Shown here: positions 1-10,267 of the stretch, in pieces
Layout: each line of letters opens with the position of its first letter
How positions within the stretch are numbered: position 1 is the first letter of the stretch
Source of the DNA: DALYLB01 sp964468345
GTDB taxonomy: Bacteria > Acidobacteriota > Blastocatellia > RBC074
Assembly (NCBI GenBank): GCA_964468345.1
Contig: CAYXVZ010000019.1
Coordinates: 23,881 to 87,880, forward strand
Length of the DNA stretch: 64,000 bases
Reading direction: 5' to 3'
Translations under genes and position numbers: made by a program
The notes under the pieces: model-generated
What the model was told of the DNA's origin: nothing
The model's database searches: none
What the model saw: only the letters and a program-made list of their open reading frames with translations

Positions 1-492
1 ACGTGGCAGCTATCGACGATTCAAGTCGATTTCAATCTGCCGCAGCGTTTCGGCATTGAATTCATCGGTTCGGACAACAAGCCGCACCAGCCGATCATGG
101 TCCATCGCGCGATTCTCGGATCGTTCGAGCGCTTTTTCGGAATTCTGATCGAGCACTATGCCGGGGCGTTTCCGGTCTGGCTTGCGCCGGTGCAGGCGGT
201 TGTGTTGCCGATCTCGGACCGGTTCAATGACCGCGCGATCGCGGTTGAACGTGAGTTGCAGGCCGCCGGGCATCGCGTGGCGGCCGATTTGCGCAGCGAG
301 AAGATCGGCGCAAAGATTCGCGATGCGCAATTGAAGAAGATCCCGTTTATGCTGGTGATCGGCGAGCGGGAAGCAGAAACGGGCGCCGTCGCCGTTCGCG
401 ACCGCGTCAAGGGAGATACGGGCGCGGTTCCCGTGGCGGAGTTCAGTGCGCGGTTGCTTGAACTTGCCAGAACGCGCGCTCTGCAGACCTGA
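1..492 (+). CDS. thrS: Threonyl-tRNA synthetase, C-terminal part (5' end outside window)
   Basis: Cytoplasmic class II aminoacyl-tRNA synthetase that charges tRNA-Thr. The reading frame is open from base 1 and ends at TGA 490-492. The first residues read TWQLSTIQVDFNLP, followed by the class II motif 3 region (KPHQPIMVHRAILGS) and the anticodon-binding domain (PVWLAPVQAVVLPIS onward). This is the usual end of ThrS, so roughly the last 163 residues are present. It is the first gene of the classic thrS-infC-rpmI-rplT-pheS order that continues downstream. The ATG at 97 is internal and not a start. The C-terminus is normal for the family and no frameshift is seen. Confidence 0.95.
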   Translation, partial: TWQLSTIQVDFNLPQRFGIEFIGSDNKPHQPIMVHRAILGSFERFFGILIEHYAGAFPVWLAPVQAVVLPISDRFNDRAIAVERELQAAGHRVAADLRSEKIGAKIRDAQLKKIPFMLVIGEREAETGAVAVRDRVKGDTGAVPVAEFSARLLELARTRALQT

Positions 493-498
493 TGTGAT

Positions 499-591
499 GG
501 ATTGCGGATTGCGGATTGCGGATTGCGGATTGAGGTTCCTTCCAAAGGCTCAACATCCCATCCGCAATCCGCAATTCGCAATCCGCAATCC
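499..591. repeat. Inverted repeat of 7-bp GCGGATT units upstream of infC
   Basis: The left arm 499-529 is a tandem run of GCGGATT heptamers. The right arm 561-591 is its reverse complement with one mismatch in 31 positions. The loop is 530-560. The right arm ends four bases before the infC Shine-Dalgarno GGAGG (595-599), so a folded stem would sit next to the ribosome-binding site. A second copy of only the right arm lies before rplT (1459-1489). Confidence 0.85.
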
Positions 592-606
592 AACGGAGGT
601 GGATCC

Positions 607-1176
<570 letters not shown>

Positions 1177-1208
1177 CGGTCGGCATTCCGGCCGATCACG
1201 GAGGACTA

Positions 1209-1412
1209 ATGCCTAAATTGAAAACCCATAAGGGAGCGGCGAAGCGTTTTCGCACCACCGCGACCGGAAAAATCAAGCGGGGCCATTCGCATGCCCGACA
1301 CATTCTGACCAAGAAAACCGCGAAGCGGAAACGGCAACTCGACATCGACGTGATGGTCTCGGAAAGCGATCAGGCTCGTGTCGACGCAATGCTGCCGTAC
1401 GGTCGGAAGTAA
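1209..1412 (+). CDS. rpmI: 50S ribosomal protein L35
   Basis: Small basic protein of the large ribosomal subunit. It has 67 residues and starts MPKLKTHKGAAKRFR, the L35 signature, with the usual lysine/arginine-rich middle (HILTKKTAKRKRQ). The ATG at 1209 follows GGAGG (1200-1204). It lies 32 bp after infC and is followed by rplT, so the three are almost certainly co-transcribed. In E. coli, L20 represses rpmI-rplT through RNA structure; whether that happens here cannot be told from this sequence, although the repeat half-element at 1459-1489 makes the spacer before rplT structurally unusual. Confidence 0.97.
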   Translation: MPKLKTHKGAAKRFRTTATGKIKRGHSHARHILTKKTAKRKRQLDIDVMVSESDQARVDAMLPYGRK

Positions 1413-1458
1413 AGTAGACAAGCATTTTCGATTGCAATCGGGGCGGCATCACAATCAC

Positions 1459-1489
1459 ATCCGCAATCCGCGATTCGCAATCCGCAATC
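1459..1489 (+). repeat. Half-copy of the GCGGATT inverted repeat before rplT
   Basis: This 31-bp stretch matches the right arm of the 499-591 element almost base for base, again ending just ahead of a Shine-Dalgarno site (GGAGG about 1495-1499 here, 595-599 in infC). No full complementary arm lies nearby. The nearest complement in the same transcript is the left arm at 499-529, about 930 nt upstream. Confidence 0.75.
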
Positions 1490-1504
1490 ATAAAGGAGGG
1501 GCCG

Positions 1505-1867
1505 ATGCCTCGCGCAAAACGTGGTCATAAACGCTTAGACAAACGGAAAAAACTCGAGAAACTTTCTAAAGGCTATCGCGGTACCAAGAGCAAGCTCTAT
1601 CGTTCGATGAAAGAATCGGTCGAGCGCGGCTTGAAGTTCGCGTATGTCGGCCGGAAGATCAAAAAGCGTGATTTCCGTTCGCTCTGGATCATCCGAATCG
1701 GCGCTGCGGCGCGCGAAAACGGATTGAATTACAGCCAGTTCATGCATGGATTGAAAGTCGCCGGGATCGACCTGGATCGGAAGATACTGGCGGATCTGGC
1801 CGTGAACCAGCCGAAGGCGTTTGCCGAACTCGCGGGTTCGGCGAAGAAGGCTCTCGAAGCGGCCTAA
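1505..1867 (+). CDS. rplT: 50S ribosomal protein L20
   Basis: L20 binds 23S rRNA early in assembly of the large subunit. The protein has 120 residues, starts MPRAKRGHKRLDKRKK and contains the conserved KLSKGYRGTKSKLYR and FRSLWIIRIGAAARENGLNYS stretches, so it is full length. The start is fixed by AAAGGAGG about 6 bases upstream of ATG 1505. The 92-bp gap from rpmI contains the repeat half-element. A stem-loop after the gene (1901-1940) may end or attenuate transcription before pheS. Confidence 0.97.
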   Translation: MPRAKRGHKRLDKRKKLEKLSKGYRGTKSKLYRSMKESVERGLKFAYVGRKIKKRDFRSLWIIRIGAAARENGLNYSQFMHGLKVAGIDLDRKILADLAVNQPKAFAELAGSAKKALEAA

Positions 1868-1900
1868 GGCCACAACCTTCGTGAGCAACGATGACTTGCC

Positions 1901-1945
1901 GACCCAAGGCTCCCGGTGACAATGCCGGAATCCTTGGGTCTCTTT
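1901..1945 (+). terminator. Stem-loop after rplT, possible attenuator
   Basis: GACCCAAGG (1901-1909) pairs with CCTTGGGTC (1932-1940), with a smaller CCGG/CCGG stem inside, and is followed by TCTTTATATT. The T-tract is imperfect, so this may be a weak terminator or attenuator between the ribosomal-protein genes and pheS. Confidence 0.45.
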
Positions 1946-1950
1946 ATATT

Positions 1951-2025
1951 GAGTGCTGAGTAAAAAAGTGCTGCGTCCTGAGTGAAGACTTTCCACCCGG
2001 CACCCAGCACTCAGCGCTTTTTACT
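1951..2025. repeat. Imperfect inverted repeat with GTGCTGAGT units before pheS
   Basis: GAGTGCTGAGTAAAAAAGTG on the left is matched, imperfectly, by CAGCACTCAGCGCTTTTTAC on the right (about 2005-2024). It ends 11 bases before the pheS start. It has the same layout as the other intergenic elements but is more degenerate. Confidence 0.55.
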
Positions 2026-2035
2026 TCTTGTCTTT

Positions 2036-3061
2036 ATGTCAGACCGAATCAATCAACTTCGCGCGGATTTCGACCGGGAATTGGGATCGGTTCAGCATGA
2101 TGCGGATGCGACGGCGCTTCGCGATCGCTGGGTCGGCCGCAAGAGCGGTTTGCTGACGGCGGAAATGAAAACGCTCGGCAAGCTTTCGCCCGAAGAGCGG
2201 AAGGTGGTCGGAGCGGAACTCAATACGCTCAAGGACTACGTCGAAGCCGCGATTGAAAAGCTTCTCGGCGAGATCGCCGCGCGCCGCGAGGCCGAGCAGC
2301 TTTCGCGCGAGCGCATCGATGTGACGCTTCCCGGGCGCCGTGTTCCCGCGGGCCACCTGCATCCGATCACGCTGCTGCGGCACAAGATCGAAGACATCTT
2401 CGTTTCGATGGGCTACACGATCGAGGACGGCCCGGAAATCGAGACGAACTTCTATAATTTCGACGCGCTCAATATTCCCTCCAACCATCCGGCGCGAAGC
2501 CCGCAGGATACTTTTTATCTCAATGACCACCTGGCGCTGCGTTCGCAGACCTCGACCGTGCAGATTCACGCGATGCAGCGGCGGCAGCCGCCCCTGCGTG
2601 TGATTGCGCCGGGGCGGGTCTTTCGACGCGATACGCCCGATGCCACGCATAATCCGATGTTCTATCAGGTCGAAGGCCTGCTGGTCGATCGCGGCATCAC
2701 GCTCGGCGATCTGAAAGGCACGATCGGCGAATTCATTCGCCGCATGTTCGGCCCCGAAACGCGCACGCGGTTTCGTCCGTCCTACTTTCCATTCGTCGAA
2801 CCGGGCGCGGAAATCGACTATAGCTGTTTCAAGTGCGACGGCGCGGGGTGTCGTGTTTGCAAGGGCTCGGGCTGGATCGAAATGGGGGGCTCGGGGATGG
2901 TGCACCCGAATGTGCTTCGCACGGTCGGCATCGATCCCGAGGAATACTCCGGCTTCGCCTTTGGCCTCGGTCTCGACCGGCTCTGCGCGCTGATGTACGG
3001 GCTGGACGATATTCGCCTGCTGTATGAAAACGATGTGCGGTTCCTGGAGCAGTTCCGGTAA
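2036..3061 (+). CDS. pheS: Phenylalanyl-tRNA synthetase alpha subunit
   Basis: Catalytic subunit of the alpha2-beta2 PheRS that charges tRNA-Phe. The 341-residue product has an N-terminal coiled coil, then the class II core: GHLHPITLLRHKIEDIF, motif 2 (RVIAPGRVFRRDTPDATHNP), the FQVEG-type stretch FYQVEGLLVD, and motif 3 (GFAFGLGLDRLCALMYG). A Cys pair (SCFKCDGAGCRVC) precedes motif 3. ATG 2036 is chosen because upstream codons run through the repeat. No clear Shine-Dalgarno is seen. Unusually, the beta subunit gene pheT is not next: two unrelated genes lie between (3068-4934). Confidence 0.96.
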   Translation: MSDRINQLRADFDRELGSVQHDADATALRDRWVGRKSGLLTAEMKTLGKLSPEERKVVGAELNTLKDYVEAAIEKLLGEIAARREAEQLSRERIDVTLPGRRVPAGHLHPITLLRHKIEDIFVSMGYTIEDGPEIETNFYNFDALNIPSNHPARSPQDTFYLNDHLALRSQTSTVQIHAMQRRQPPLRVIAPGRVFRRDTPDATHNPMFYQVEGLLVDRGITLGDLKGTIGEFIRRMFGPETRTRFRPSYFPFVEPGAEIDYSCFKCDGAGCRVCKGSGWIEMGGSGMVHPNVLRTVGIDPEEYSGFAFGLGLDRLCALMYGLDDIRLLYENDVRFLEQFR

Positions 3062-3067
3062 TCGAAT

Positions 3068-3802
3068 ATGAAACGAAAAGTTTCTGAATTCTCCTATGGC
3101 TTTGTTCTCACGCACGAACTGGTGAATGCCTTCGGCTATCTGCCGACGGACGTGCCGGCGAAAAAGCGAAAAAAGGAGGATGCCAATGGCTTGCCTTCGG
3201 GCTATCCGCTCTTTCTGCAATTCAAGGCCAGTGAATATATGAAGCGGCGAAATGCCGGCGAATCGAAGCTGGTGGGGTTGCCGTATTTTCGATTCGGCCT
3301 GCATCGCAAGACGCAATCGAATCAGCATCAGTTGCTGATCGACCTGGAGAAGAAAGGAAATCTGGTTTTTTACGCCACGCCGAAGATTCACGAAGCCGTG
3401 AATCTGAACGGCGCGTTTTTCGACCATCAGGTCGTTGCGTTGTCGCTCTTTGTCAGTCCTGGCGACATCGGCGAGTTGCCGGACAAGGACGCGCATTCGG
3501 TCGTCTTCAGCAACCGGGTCGAGGATGTGTTTTTCTGCCCGAAAAAGGAACGGCTCGAAGCCGTGATTCACGGTGAGAAGTTCGTGGATTCGATTCGCGC
3601 GCGGCTGTCGGATCGCAAACCGGCGCAGCTCGACGAGGAGTTTTATAGACGCCTCGCATCTGATATGGTTTCCCTGGTTTCGCCCAATCTGCGGATCTTC
3701 GACGAGCTTTCCCGGGGCCGGGTTGAAATGACGGCCGCGACCTTTGCAAACTATCTGGCCCGAACGCTTTTCGATTGCGATCTATTGATTATTCCAGCGT
3801 GA
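3068..3802 (+). CDS. Unknown protein between pheS and pheT
   Basis: A 244-residue protein of no family I can name. It starts 6 bp after pheS, so it is probably translated with it. It is mixed alpha/beta in character, without signal peptide or membrane segment. Conspicuous stretches are GYPLFLQFKASEYM, LPYFRFGLHRKTQSNQHQLL, VFYATPKIHEAVNLN and VFFCPKKERLEAV. The charged and aromatic motifs around the QFK and QHQLL segments could suit a nuclease-like fold, but no catalytic pattern is clear enough to claim one. Codon use looks like the neighbours. Its insertion into the PheRS operon is the main clue and does not itself reveal a role. Confidence 0.8.
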   Translation: MKRKVSEFSYGFVLTHELVNAFGYLPTDVPAKKRKKEDANGLPSGYPLFLQFKASEYMKRRNAGESKLVGLPYFRFGLHRKTQSNQHQLLIDLEKKGNLVFYATPKIHEAVNLNGAFFDHQVVALSLFVSPGDIGELPDKDAHSVVFSNRVEDVFFCPKKERLEAVIHGEKFVDSIRARLSDRKPAQLDEEFYRRLASDMVSLVSPNLRIFDELSRGRVEMTAATFANYLARTLFDCDLLIIPA

Positions 3803-3842
3803 AGTCATTCCCCCTCTTCCCGTAGCGTTACACAAAGAGGTT

Positions 3843-4934
3843 ATGCAGTTACGACATTTATCCATCGCGCTCACACTCGTCTTTTTCGGCACGATCTTTC
3901 TCTATGCACCGCCGGAAAAAGTTTCGGCCCGCACTGTTGTGCAGGAAGATCCTCCCTGTGTGTTCGATAATTTTGTCTGGTTCAAGGAGCAGGACATCGT
4001 CAGCGAGATCCGAAAGGATTTGCCCGGCTTCAATGGGACTGCGCCGGAGAATGGCGAGGCGATTCAAAAGATCATCCGCACGCTCGAACGCATGCTGAAA
4101 AGCAAAAAGCTGCCCGCCCAGGTGGGCTACAATTTTTCGACGGGAACGGAATATCTGTATCGTCCGGAGCACGTCTTCTCGGCCGTCGATGCGCAATTGA
4201 ATGTCTGCAAAATTGAATTTTCGGATCGCGGCGTAATCCCCGAAAGTGAACTGCAGCAGACGGTGAAGCCGCTCCTCGTCCGGCCCTATTCGCGTTTTGT
4301 GGCGCGGGAACAGGTCGAGACGATGGTGCTGCCGGTCTATAAGAAATACGGCTTCCTGCGCGTACAGCCGCGAATGCCGCAGGCGGAGCCGGATGGCTCG
4401 TGCAAGAACGGCGTCACATTGAAATTGATGATCGAGCCCGGCCCGGCATTCATTTGGGAAAAAGCCGTGTGGTCGGGAAACAAGGTAATGTCGACTGCGG
4501 ATCTGGAAGCCGCGTTATCGATGAAGCCGGGCGAAGTTGCGAATGGCCAAAAAATCGATGCGGGACTGGCGGCTGTGCTTCGGGCCTACGGCAAACTGGG
4601 ATATGCCGCGGTGCAGATCAACCCGCAACCGCAGTTCAACGATGGGGCAAAGCGCATCAGCTTGAATATCGTGGTCAATGAAGGCGCCCAGTTCATGATG
4701 GGGCAATTGACCGTGGCCGGTATCAGCGCAAACAGCGCCACCATGTTCAAGGAACTCTGGCGCATCAAACCGGGCGAAGTTTACGACGCGACGTATTTGA
4801 ACGAATTTCTGAATCGACTCGCGACCGCCGGCGGCATGAGTCCGGAACAGATTAAACGAATCAAGGCATCGGTGAAACCGGATACACGGACATCAAGTGT
4901 GAATGTCTTGATCGATTTCAACCCAACACCGTGA
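3843..4934 (+). CDS. Secreted POTRA-repeat protein (BamA/TamA N-terminal type, no barrel)
   Basis: A 363-residue exported protein with an N-terminal hydrophobic signal (LSIALTLVFFGTIFLYA). The rest resembles a series of POTRA domains as in BamA: LNVCKIEFSDRGVIPESEL, VTLKLMIEPGPAFIWEKAVW followed by SGNKVMSTADLEAALSMKPG, and LNIVVNEGAQFMMGQLTVAG. POTRA domains bind unfolded outer-membrane proteins in the periplasm. No C-terminal beta-barrel follows, so it is a POTRA-only periplasmic protein, a form I associate with Acidobacteria. It may assist outer-membrane assembly. It lies between pheS and pheT, and a 45-bp inverted repeat starts 6 bp after its stop. Confidence 0.8.
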   Translation: MQLRHLSIALTLVFFGTIFLYAPPEKVSARTVVQEDPPCVFDNFVWFKEQDIVSEIRKDLPGFNGTAPENGEAIQKIIRTLERMLKSKKLPAQVGYNFSTGTEYLYRPEHVFSAVDAQLNVCKIEFSDRGVIPESELQQTVKPLLVRPYSRFVAREQVETMVLPVYKKYGFLRVQPRMPQAEPDGSCKNGVTLKLMIEPGPAFIWEKAVWSGNKVMSTADLEAALSMKPGEVANGQKIDAGLAAVLRAYGKLGYAAVQINPQPQFNDGAKRISLNIVVNEGAQFMMGQLTVAGISANSATMFKELWRIKPGEVYDATYLNEFLNRLATAGGMSPEQIKRIKASVKPDTRTSSVNVLIDFNPTP

Positions 4935-4939
4935 AGTGG

Positions 4940-5117
4940 AAGTCTAGAGAAGTCTAGAAATGTCTCGGGAAGTCTAGAAAAGTCATTCACGTGTGTTTTT
5001 CAAAAGACAGATATAGGGAGACTTCTCAAGACTTTTCTAGACTTCCCGAGACATTTCTAGACTTCTCTAGACTTTTTTAGACTTCTCCAGACTTCCCGAG
5101 ACTTTTCAAGACTTCTT
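4940..5117. repeat. 45-bp perfect inverted repeat of TCTAGACTT-type units, upstream of pheT
   Basis: Left arm 4940-4984 and right arm 5030-5074 are perfect reverse complements over 45 bp, separated by a 45-nt loop. Each arm is itself a degenerate tandem array of 10-bp units around AGTCTAGA/GACTTNTCTA. The right side continues with further units to 5110, ending 7 bp before the pheT ATG. The same unit family recurs at 63836-64000. CTAG, normally a rare tetramer in bacteria, is very frequent here. Confidence 0.95.
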
Positions 5118-7175
5118 ATGAAAATCAGTGCCAAATGGCTGAATGACCTTGTGGATTTCGAGATAGCGCCGCGGGACCTGGCGGCAAAGCTGACAATGGT
5201 TGGGTTGGCGGTGGATGCCGTCGAAGCGCATGGCGCGGATTCGGTTCTCGAAATCGATCTGACTTCGAATCGTCCCGATTGCCTGTCGCATCTCGGCGTG
5301 GCGCGTGAAGTGGCCGCCGTTAGCGGCAACACGCTTCGCATGCCCGCAACGGATCTGAAATTGGCGAAGGCGAAATCCACTGAGCTTGCAAAGGTCGAGA
5401 TTCGCAATCCGGAATTCTGCCCGCGATACACGGCGCGCGTCATTCGCGGCGTAAAGATCGGGCCTTCGCCGGACTGGCTGGTCCAGCGACTGGACGCAAT
5501 GGGGCAGCGCAGCGTGAACAACGTTGCCGATATTACGAATTATGTGATGCTCGAAATGGGCCAGCCGCTCCATGCTTTCGACTTGGCGATGCTGCGCGGC
5601 CAGCAGATCATCGTTCGCGCCGCGACGCCTGACGAAAAGATCGTCACCCTCGATGGGGAAGAGCGCACGCTGACGCCGCAAATGCTCGTCATTGCCGATG
5701 CGGAACGGCCCGTGGCGCTCGCCGGCATCAAAGGCGGCGAGGATTCGGGCATTACGGACAAGACGGTCGATGTGCTGCTCGAGGCGGCGTATTTCACGCC
5801 CGCGCAGGTGCGCGCCACATCGCGAGCCCTCGGCCTTGCCACCGAGGCATCGTATCGCTTCGAACGGGGAACCGATCCCGAGATCGTCGCCGCGGCATCC
5901 GATCGCGCGGCGGCATTGATTGCGGAAATCGCCGGCGGCGAAGTGCTCGGTGATTTGATCGATGTCTACCCGTTGAAGAAAGACCGATCCTGGATCCGGT
6001 TTCGCAAAACGAAATACGAATCCCTGACCGGGCTGAAAGTCGAACTCGGCGAGGCAGAGCGAATTTTGCGCTCGCTGGGTTTCGTGGTCGAAGCCGATGT
6101 CGATGCCGGCGCGTTGCGAGCCATCGCTCCCTCGTGGCGAATCGATATTTCTCTCGAAGAAGATTTGATAGAAGAAGTCGCCCGCATCGCCGGCTACGAG
6201 AACGTCGAGAATACCTTGCCCGGCAGCGCGGGAGCGGGAGCTTATCTCGCCGGCGAATCGGGGCGGCGCGCGGCGCGGCGCGTGCTGACTACGCTGGGAT
6301 ACAACGAAGCAATCAGTTTCAGTTTCGTCAATGCCGACGCCGACGCCTTGTTGCGCGCCTCGGCGGCGACCCAGCCGTTGACCCTGACCAATCCCATCGA
6401 CGAAACCGAAGCGCAGATGCGAACGACGCTGCTCGGCGGATTGCTCAAGGCGCTAGAACACAATTTTAATCATGGCGCGCGCAGCGTGCGCCTATTCGAA
6501 ATCGGAAAATGCTTTTCGCAGAATGGCGAGAATGATCGACCCGTGGAGGTTGAGCGCCTCTCGCTGATCGCGACCGGCGGTCGGAATGAGGCCGATTGGC
6601 AGGCCGCCTCTGCGCGCGTGGATTTTTATGACTTCAAAGGGGCGGTCGAATCGATTGCGGAATCGCTTGGATCGGAGTCCCTGGCCTTCACGGCTGCCGA
6701 AACCATTCCGCATTTGCATCCGGGGCGGGCTGCTGTAATATCGCTGGGGTTGCGGGAAATCGGACGGATTGGGCAGCTTCACCCGCGCATCGCGGCCGGG
6801 TATAAATTCAAACAACCCGTCTTTGTCGCGGAACTCGATCTGGGAACCCTGCTCGATGCGGAAGGCGCGGAAGTTCGTTACCATCCTCTTCCAAAATATC
6901 CGACGGTTGTTCGCGATGTGGCGGTTCTGATCGACAAGAGCGTGAATTACGCCGCCTTGGAAACCGCGATTCTGGCGCTGCAGATTCCCGAACTGGTCGG
7001 TCTACGCTTGTTCGATATTTATGCGGGCAAGGAATTGCCGGAAGGAAAGCACTCCGTTGCCCTTTCGGTGCGCTATCGATCGAATGAGCGAACGCTGACG
7101 GATGAAGAGATCAATGCCGCGCACGAACAGGTCGTCAATGTGCTCGTTCGAGAATTTGGCGCGGAACCCCGTTGA
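5118..7175 (+). CDS. pheT: Phenylalanyl-tRNA synthetase beta subunit, short form
   Basis: Beta subunit of PheRS, which carries tRNA contacts and editing. At 685 residues it is shorter than the roughly 795 of E. coli because the N-terminal EMAP-type tRNA-binding insertion is missing: MKISAKWLNDLVDFEI runs directly into the B1/B3 region (VLEIDLTSNRPDCLSHLG). B3/B4 editing domain (NVADITNYVMLEMGQPLHAFD, GIKGGEDSGIT), B5 domain, core and a C-terminal ferredoxin-fold anticodon-binding domain (PLPKYPTVVRDVAVLID ... LFDIYAGKELPEGKHSVA) follow. No Shine-Dalgarno precedes the ATG; the upstream bases belong to the inverted repeat, so its translation may depend on that RNA structure. Confidence 0.95.
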   Translation: MKISAKWLNDLVDFEIAPRDLAAKLTMVGLAVDAVEAHGADSVLEIDLTSNRPDCLSHLGVAREVAAVSGNTLRMPATDLKLAKAKSTELAKVEIRNPEFCPRYTARVIRGVKIGPSPDWLVQRLDAMGQRSVNNVADITNYVMLEMGQPLHAFDLAMLRGQQIIVRAATPDEKIVTLDGEERTLTPQMLVIADAERPVALAGIKGGEDSGITDKTVDVLLEAAYFTPAQVRATSRALGLATEASYRFERGTDPEIVAAASDRAAALIAEIAGGEVLGDLIDVYPLKKDRSWIRFRKTKYESLTGLKVELGEAERILRSLGFVVEADVDAGALRAIAPSWRIDISLEEDLIEEVARIAGYENVENTLPGSAGAGAYLAGESGRRAARRVLTTLGYNEAISFSFVNADADALLRASAATQPLTLTNPIDETEAQMRTTLLGGLLKALEHNFNHGARSVRLFEIGKCFSQNGENDRPVEVERLSLIATGGRNEADWQAASARVDFYDFKGAVESIAESLGSESLAFTAAETIPHLHPGRAAVISLGLREIGRIGQLHPRIAAGYKFKQPVFVAELDLGTLLDAEGAEVRYHPLPKYPTVVRDVAVLIDKSVNYAALETAILALQIPELVGLRLFDIYAGKELPEGKHSVALSVRYRSNERTLTDEEINAAHEQVVNVLVREFGAEPR

Positions 7176-7194
7176 TTGTTCACTGGATTGAAAA

Positions 7195-7470
7195 ATGACA
7201 CCACCGGGACTCGATAAATTTGCGCATCTCGAAGACAAGATCCGTCTGACGGTCGAGATGTGCAAATCGCTTCGACAGGAAAAAGAAGCGCTCGAACGCG
7301 AACTGGATCAGATGCGCAACCGATTGATCGAATCCGACGCCGAGCGCGAGCGGCTGAATTCGTTGCTGGACCGGTTGCAGGAAGAGCGGGACAGCATGAA
7401 ACGCAAGGTGGAAGAGATGCTGACCGCGATTGCCACTCTTGAAATGGAGGCCGAATCACTCAATCGATGA
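7195..7470 (+). CDS. ZapB-like coiled-coil protein
   Basis: A 91-residue protein that is almost entirely a heptad-type coiled coil, rich in Glu, Arg and Leu (KSLRQEKEALERELDQM onward). The position directly before zapA and the size fit ZapB-like proteins, which with ZapA stabilise the FtsZ ring at midcell. The stop overlaps the zapA start (ATGA at 7467-7470), which suggests translational coupling. Sequence alone cannot separate a true ZapB from other short coiled coils. It could alternatively be called a generic cell-division coiled coil. Confidence 0.75.
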   Translation: MTPPGLDKFAHLEDKIRLTVEMCKSLRQEKEALERELDQMRNRLIESDAERERLNSLLDRLQEERDSMKRKVEEMLTAIATLEMEAESLNR

Positions 7471-7772
7471 TGCCTATGGAAACGCCGCCCCCCCAGACCG
7501 TCAATATCAAAATATATAATCAGACATATAACATTCGCACCGGGGATGGGAATGTCGAGCGCACCCTGCGGCTGGCTGAACTGGTTGATCAGCGAATGTA
7601 TGAAATCAGCAATGGGGCGTTGACCGCGGACTCCCTGAAAGTCGCAATTCTCGCCGCGCTGCACCTTGCCGATGAACTCGACCGGGCAAACCAGAAATAT
7701 GAAGAGCTGAACCAGGCCGTTTCCTCACGAAGCGGGGCCTGCGTCGATATGCTCGATCAATTGCTCCGATAG
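7467..7772 (+). CDS. zapA: Cell division protein ZapA
   Basis: A 101-residue protein with the ZapA pattern: VNIKIYNQTYNIRTGDG near the N-terminus, then LAELVDQRMYEIS and the DSLKVAILAALHLADEL helix that forms the dimerising coiled coil. ZapA crosslinks FtsZ filaments. Two in-frame ATGs (7467, 7470) overlap the end of the coiled-coil gene upstream, so the start is uncertain by a residue. zapA next to pheT is a common arrangement. The following 43 bp contain a small hairpin (TCGCTT/AAGCGA) but leave no room for a 6S RNA gene, which often follows zapA. Confidence 0.88.
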   Translation: MMPMETPPPQTVNIKIYNQTYNIRTGDGNVERTLRLAELVDQRMYEISNGALTADSLKVAILAALHLADELDRANQKYEELNQAVSSRSGACVDMLDQLLR

Positions 7773-7815
7773 TCCCTCGCTTGCGAAAAGCGAACCAAAT
7801 TCATACTCTGAGGGC

Positions 7816-9489
<1,674 letters not shown>

Positions 9490-9507
9490 GAGGAGAACGC
9501 TACACGA

Positions 9508-10245
9508 ATGCGTCGCGATATTACCCGTTGGTATAGCGAACGTCTTTTTCAGGACATGCCGTTGGTGGCCTACGGGCATTACGGGCCCCCGGTATTGATG
9601 CTGCCGACCGCGGCGGCGGACTTTCTTGAATACGAGCGATTTCAGTTGATTGATTCGGTCCGGCCATGGATCGATCAGGGCAAGGTGAAGCTCTATTCGG
9701 TCAACAGCGTCAACCGGCTTGCGTTGCTCAACAATAATGCGACGCCATGGGAAAAGATCGAATGGCTGAGTCGTTATGATGCTTATTTGACGGAAGAGGT
9801 GCTGCCCCTGATTCGCAATGATTGCGGCGGCGGAGACGTGAAGCCCATCGTTGCCGGCATCAGTCTCGGCGCTTATCTCGCGGGCAATACGTTTTTCCGT
9901 CACACGGATTTGTTTGGCGGGTGCCTCCTGCTCTCGGGCAGCTATGACATCCGCAGCTATATGAATGGGCACTACGATCAGGGCGTCTATTATCACAATC
10001 CGGTGGACTATCTGACCCACCTTGATGACCATTACCATCTGCCGATTCTGCGGCACGGCGGACGCCAGATCGTTATCTTCTCGGGCCAGGGCGCATATGA
10101 AGCCCCGGATCGATCCCGAAGGCTGTCTGAGATTTTAGGAAACAAAGGCATCCCGCACTGGCTGGATGTCTGGGGACATGATGTCAATCATGACTGGCCC
10201 TGGTGGCGAAAGGTCATGCCCTATTATTTTGGAAAATTATTTTGA
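9508..10245 (+). CDS. Alpha/beta-hydrolase, esterase family
   Basis: A 245-residue cytoplasmic serine hydrolase without signal peptide. The nucleophile elbow is GISLGAYLAG (Ser about 121). The C-terminal VWGHDVNHDWPWWRKVMPYYF supplies the His and is typical of the small esterase family related to COG4947, often annotated as putative esterase. The family's substrate is not known. It starts 18 bp after the peptidase gene with AGGAGAA as the ribosome-binding site, and is followed by the metal-repeat protein 22 bp later. Full length for the family, nothing broken. Confidence 0.85.
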   Translation: MRRDITRWYSERLFQDMPLVAYGHYGPPVLMLPTAAADFLEYERFQLIDSVRPWIDQGKVKLYSVNSVNRLALLNNNATPWEKIEWLSRYDAYLTEEVLPLIRNDCGGGDVKPIVAGISLGAYLAGNTFFRHTDLFGGCLLLSGSYDIRSYMNGHYDQGVYYHNPVDYLTHLDDHYHLPILRHGGRQIVIFSGQGAYEAPDRSRRLSEILGNKGIPHWLDVWGHDVNHDWPWWRKVMPYYFGKLF

Positions 10246-10267
10246 TCAAGGAGAAAGGAACCTCCCT

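Noticed and set aside
2039..3571. Long open frame of 510 codons on the minus strand opposite pheS.
   Set aside because: It is a shadow of pheS and the next gene; it has no family features, while the plus strand encodes a clear PheS.
7773..7815. Possible 6S RNA gene after zapA, where it is often found.
   Set aside because: Only 43 bp are available and only a 6-bp hairpin is present.
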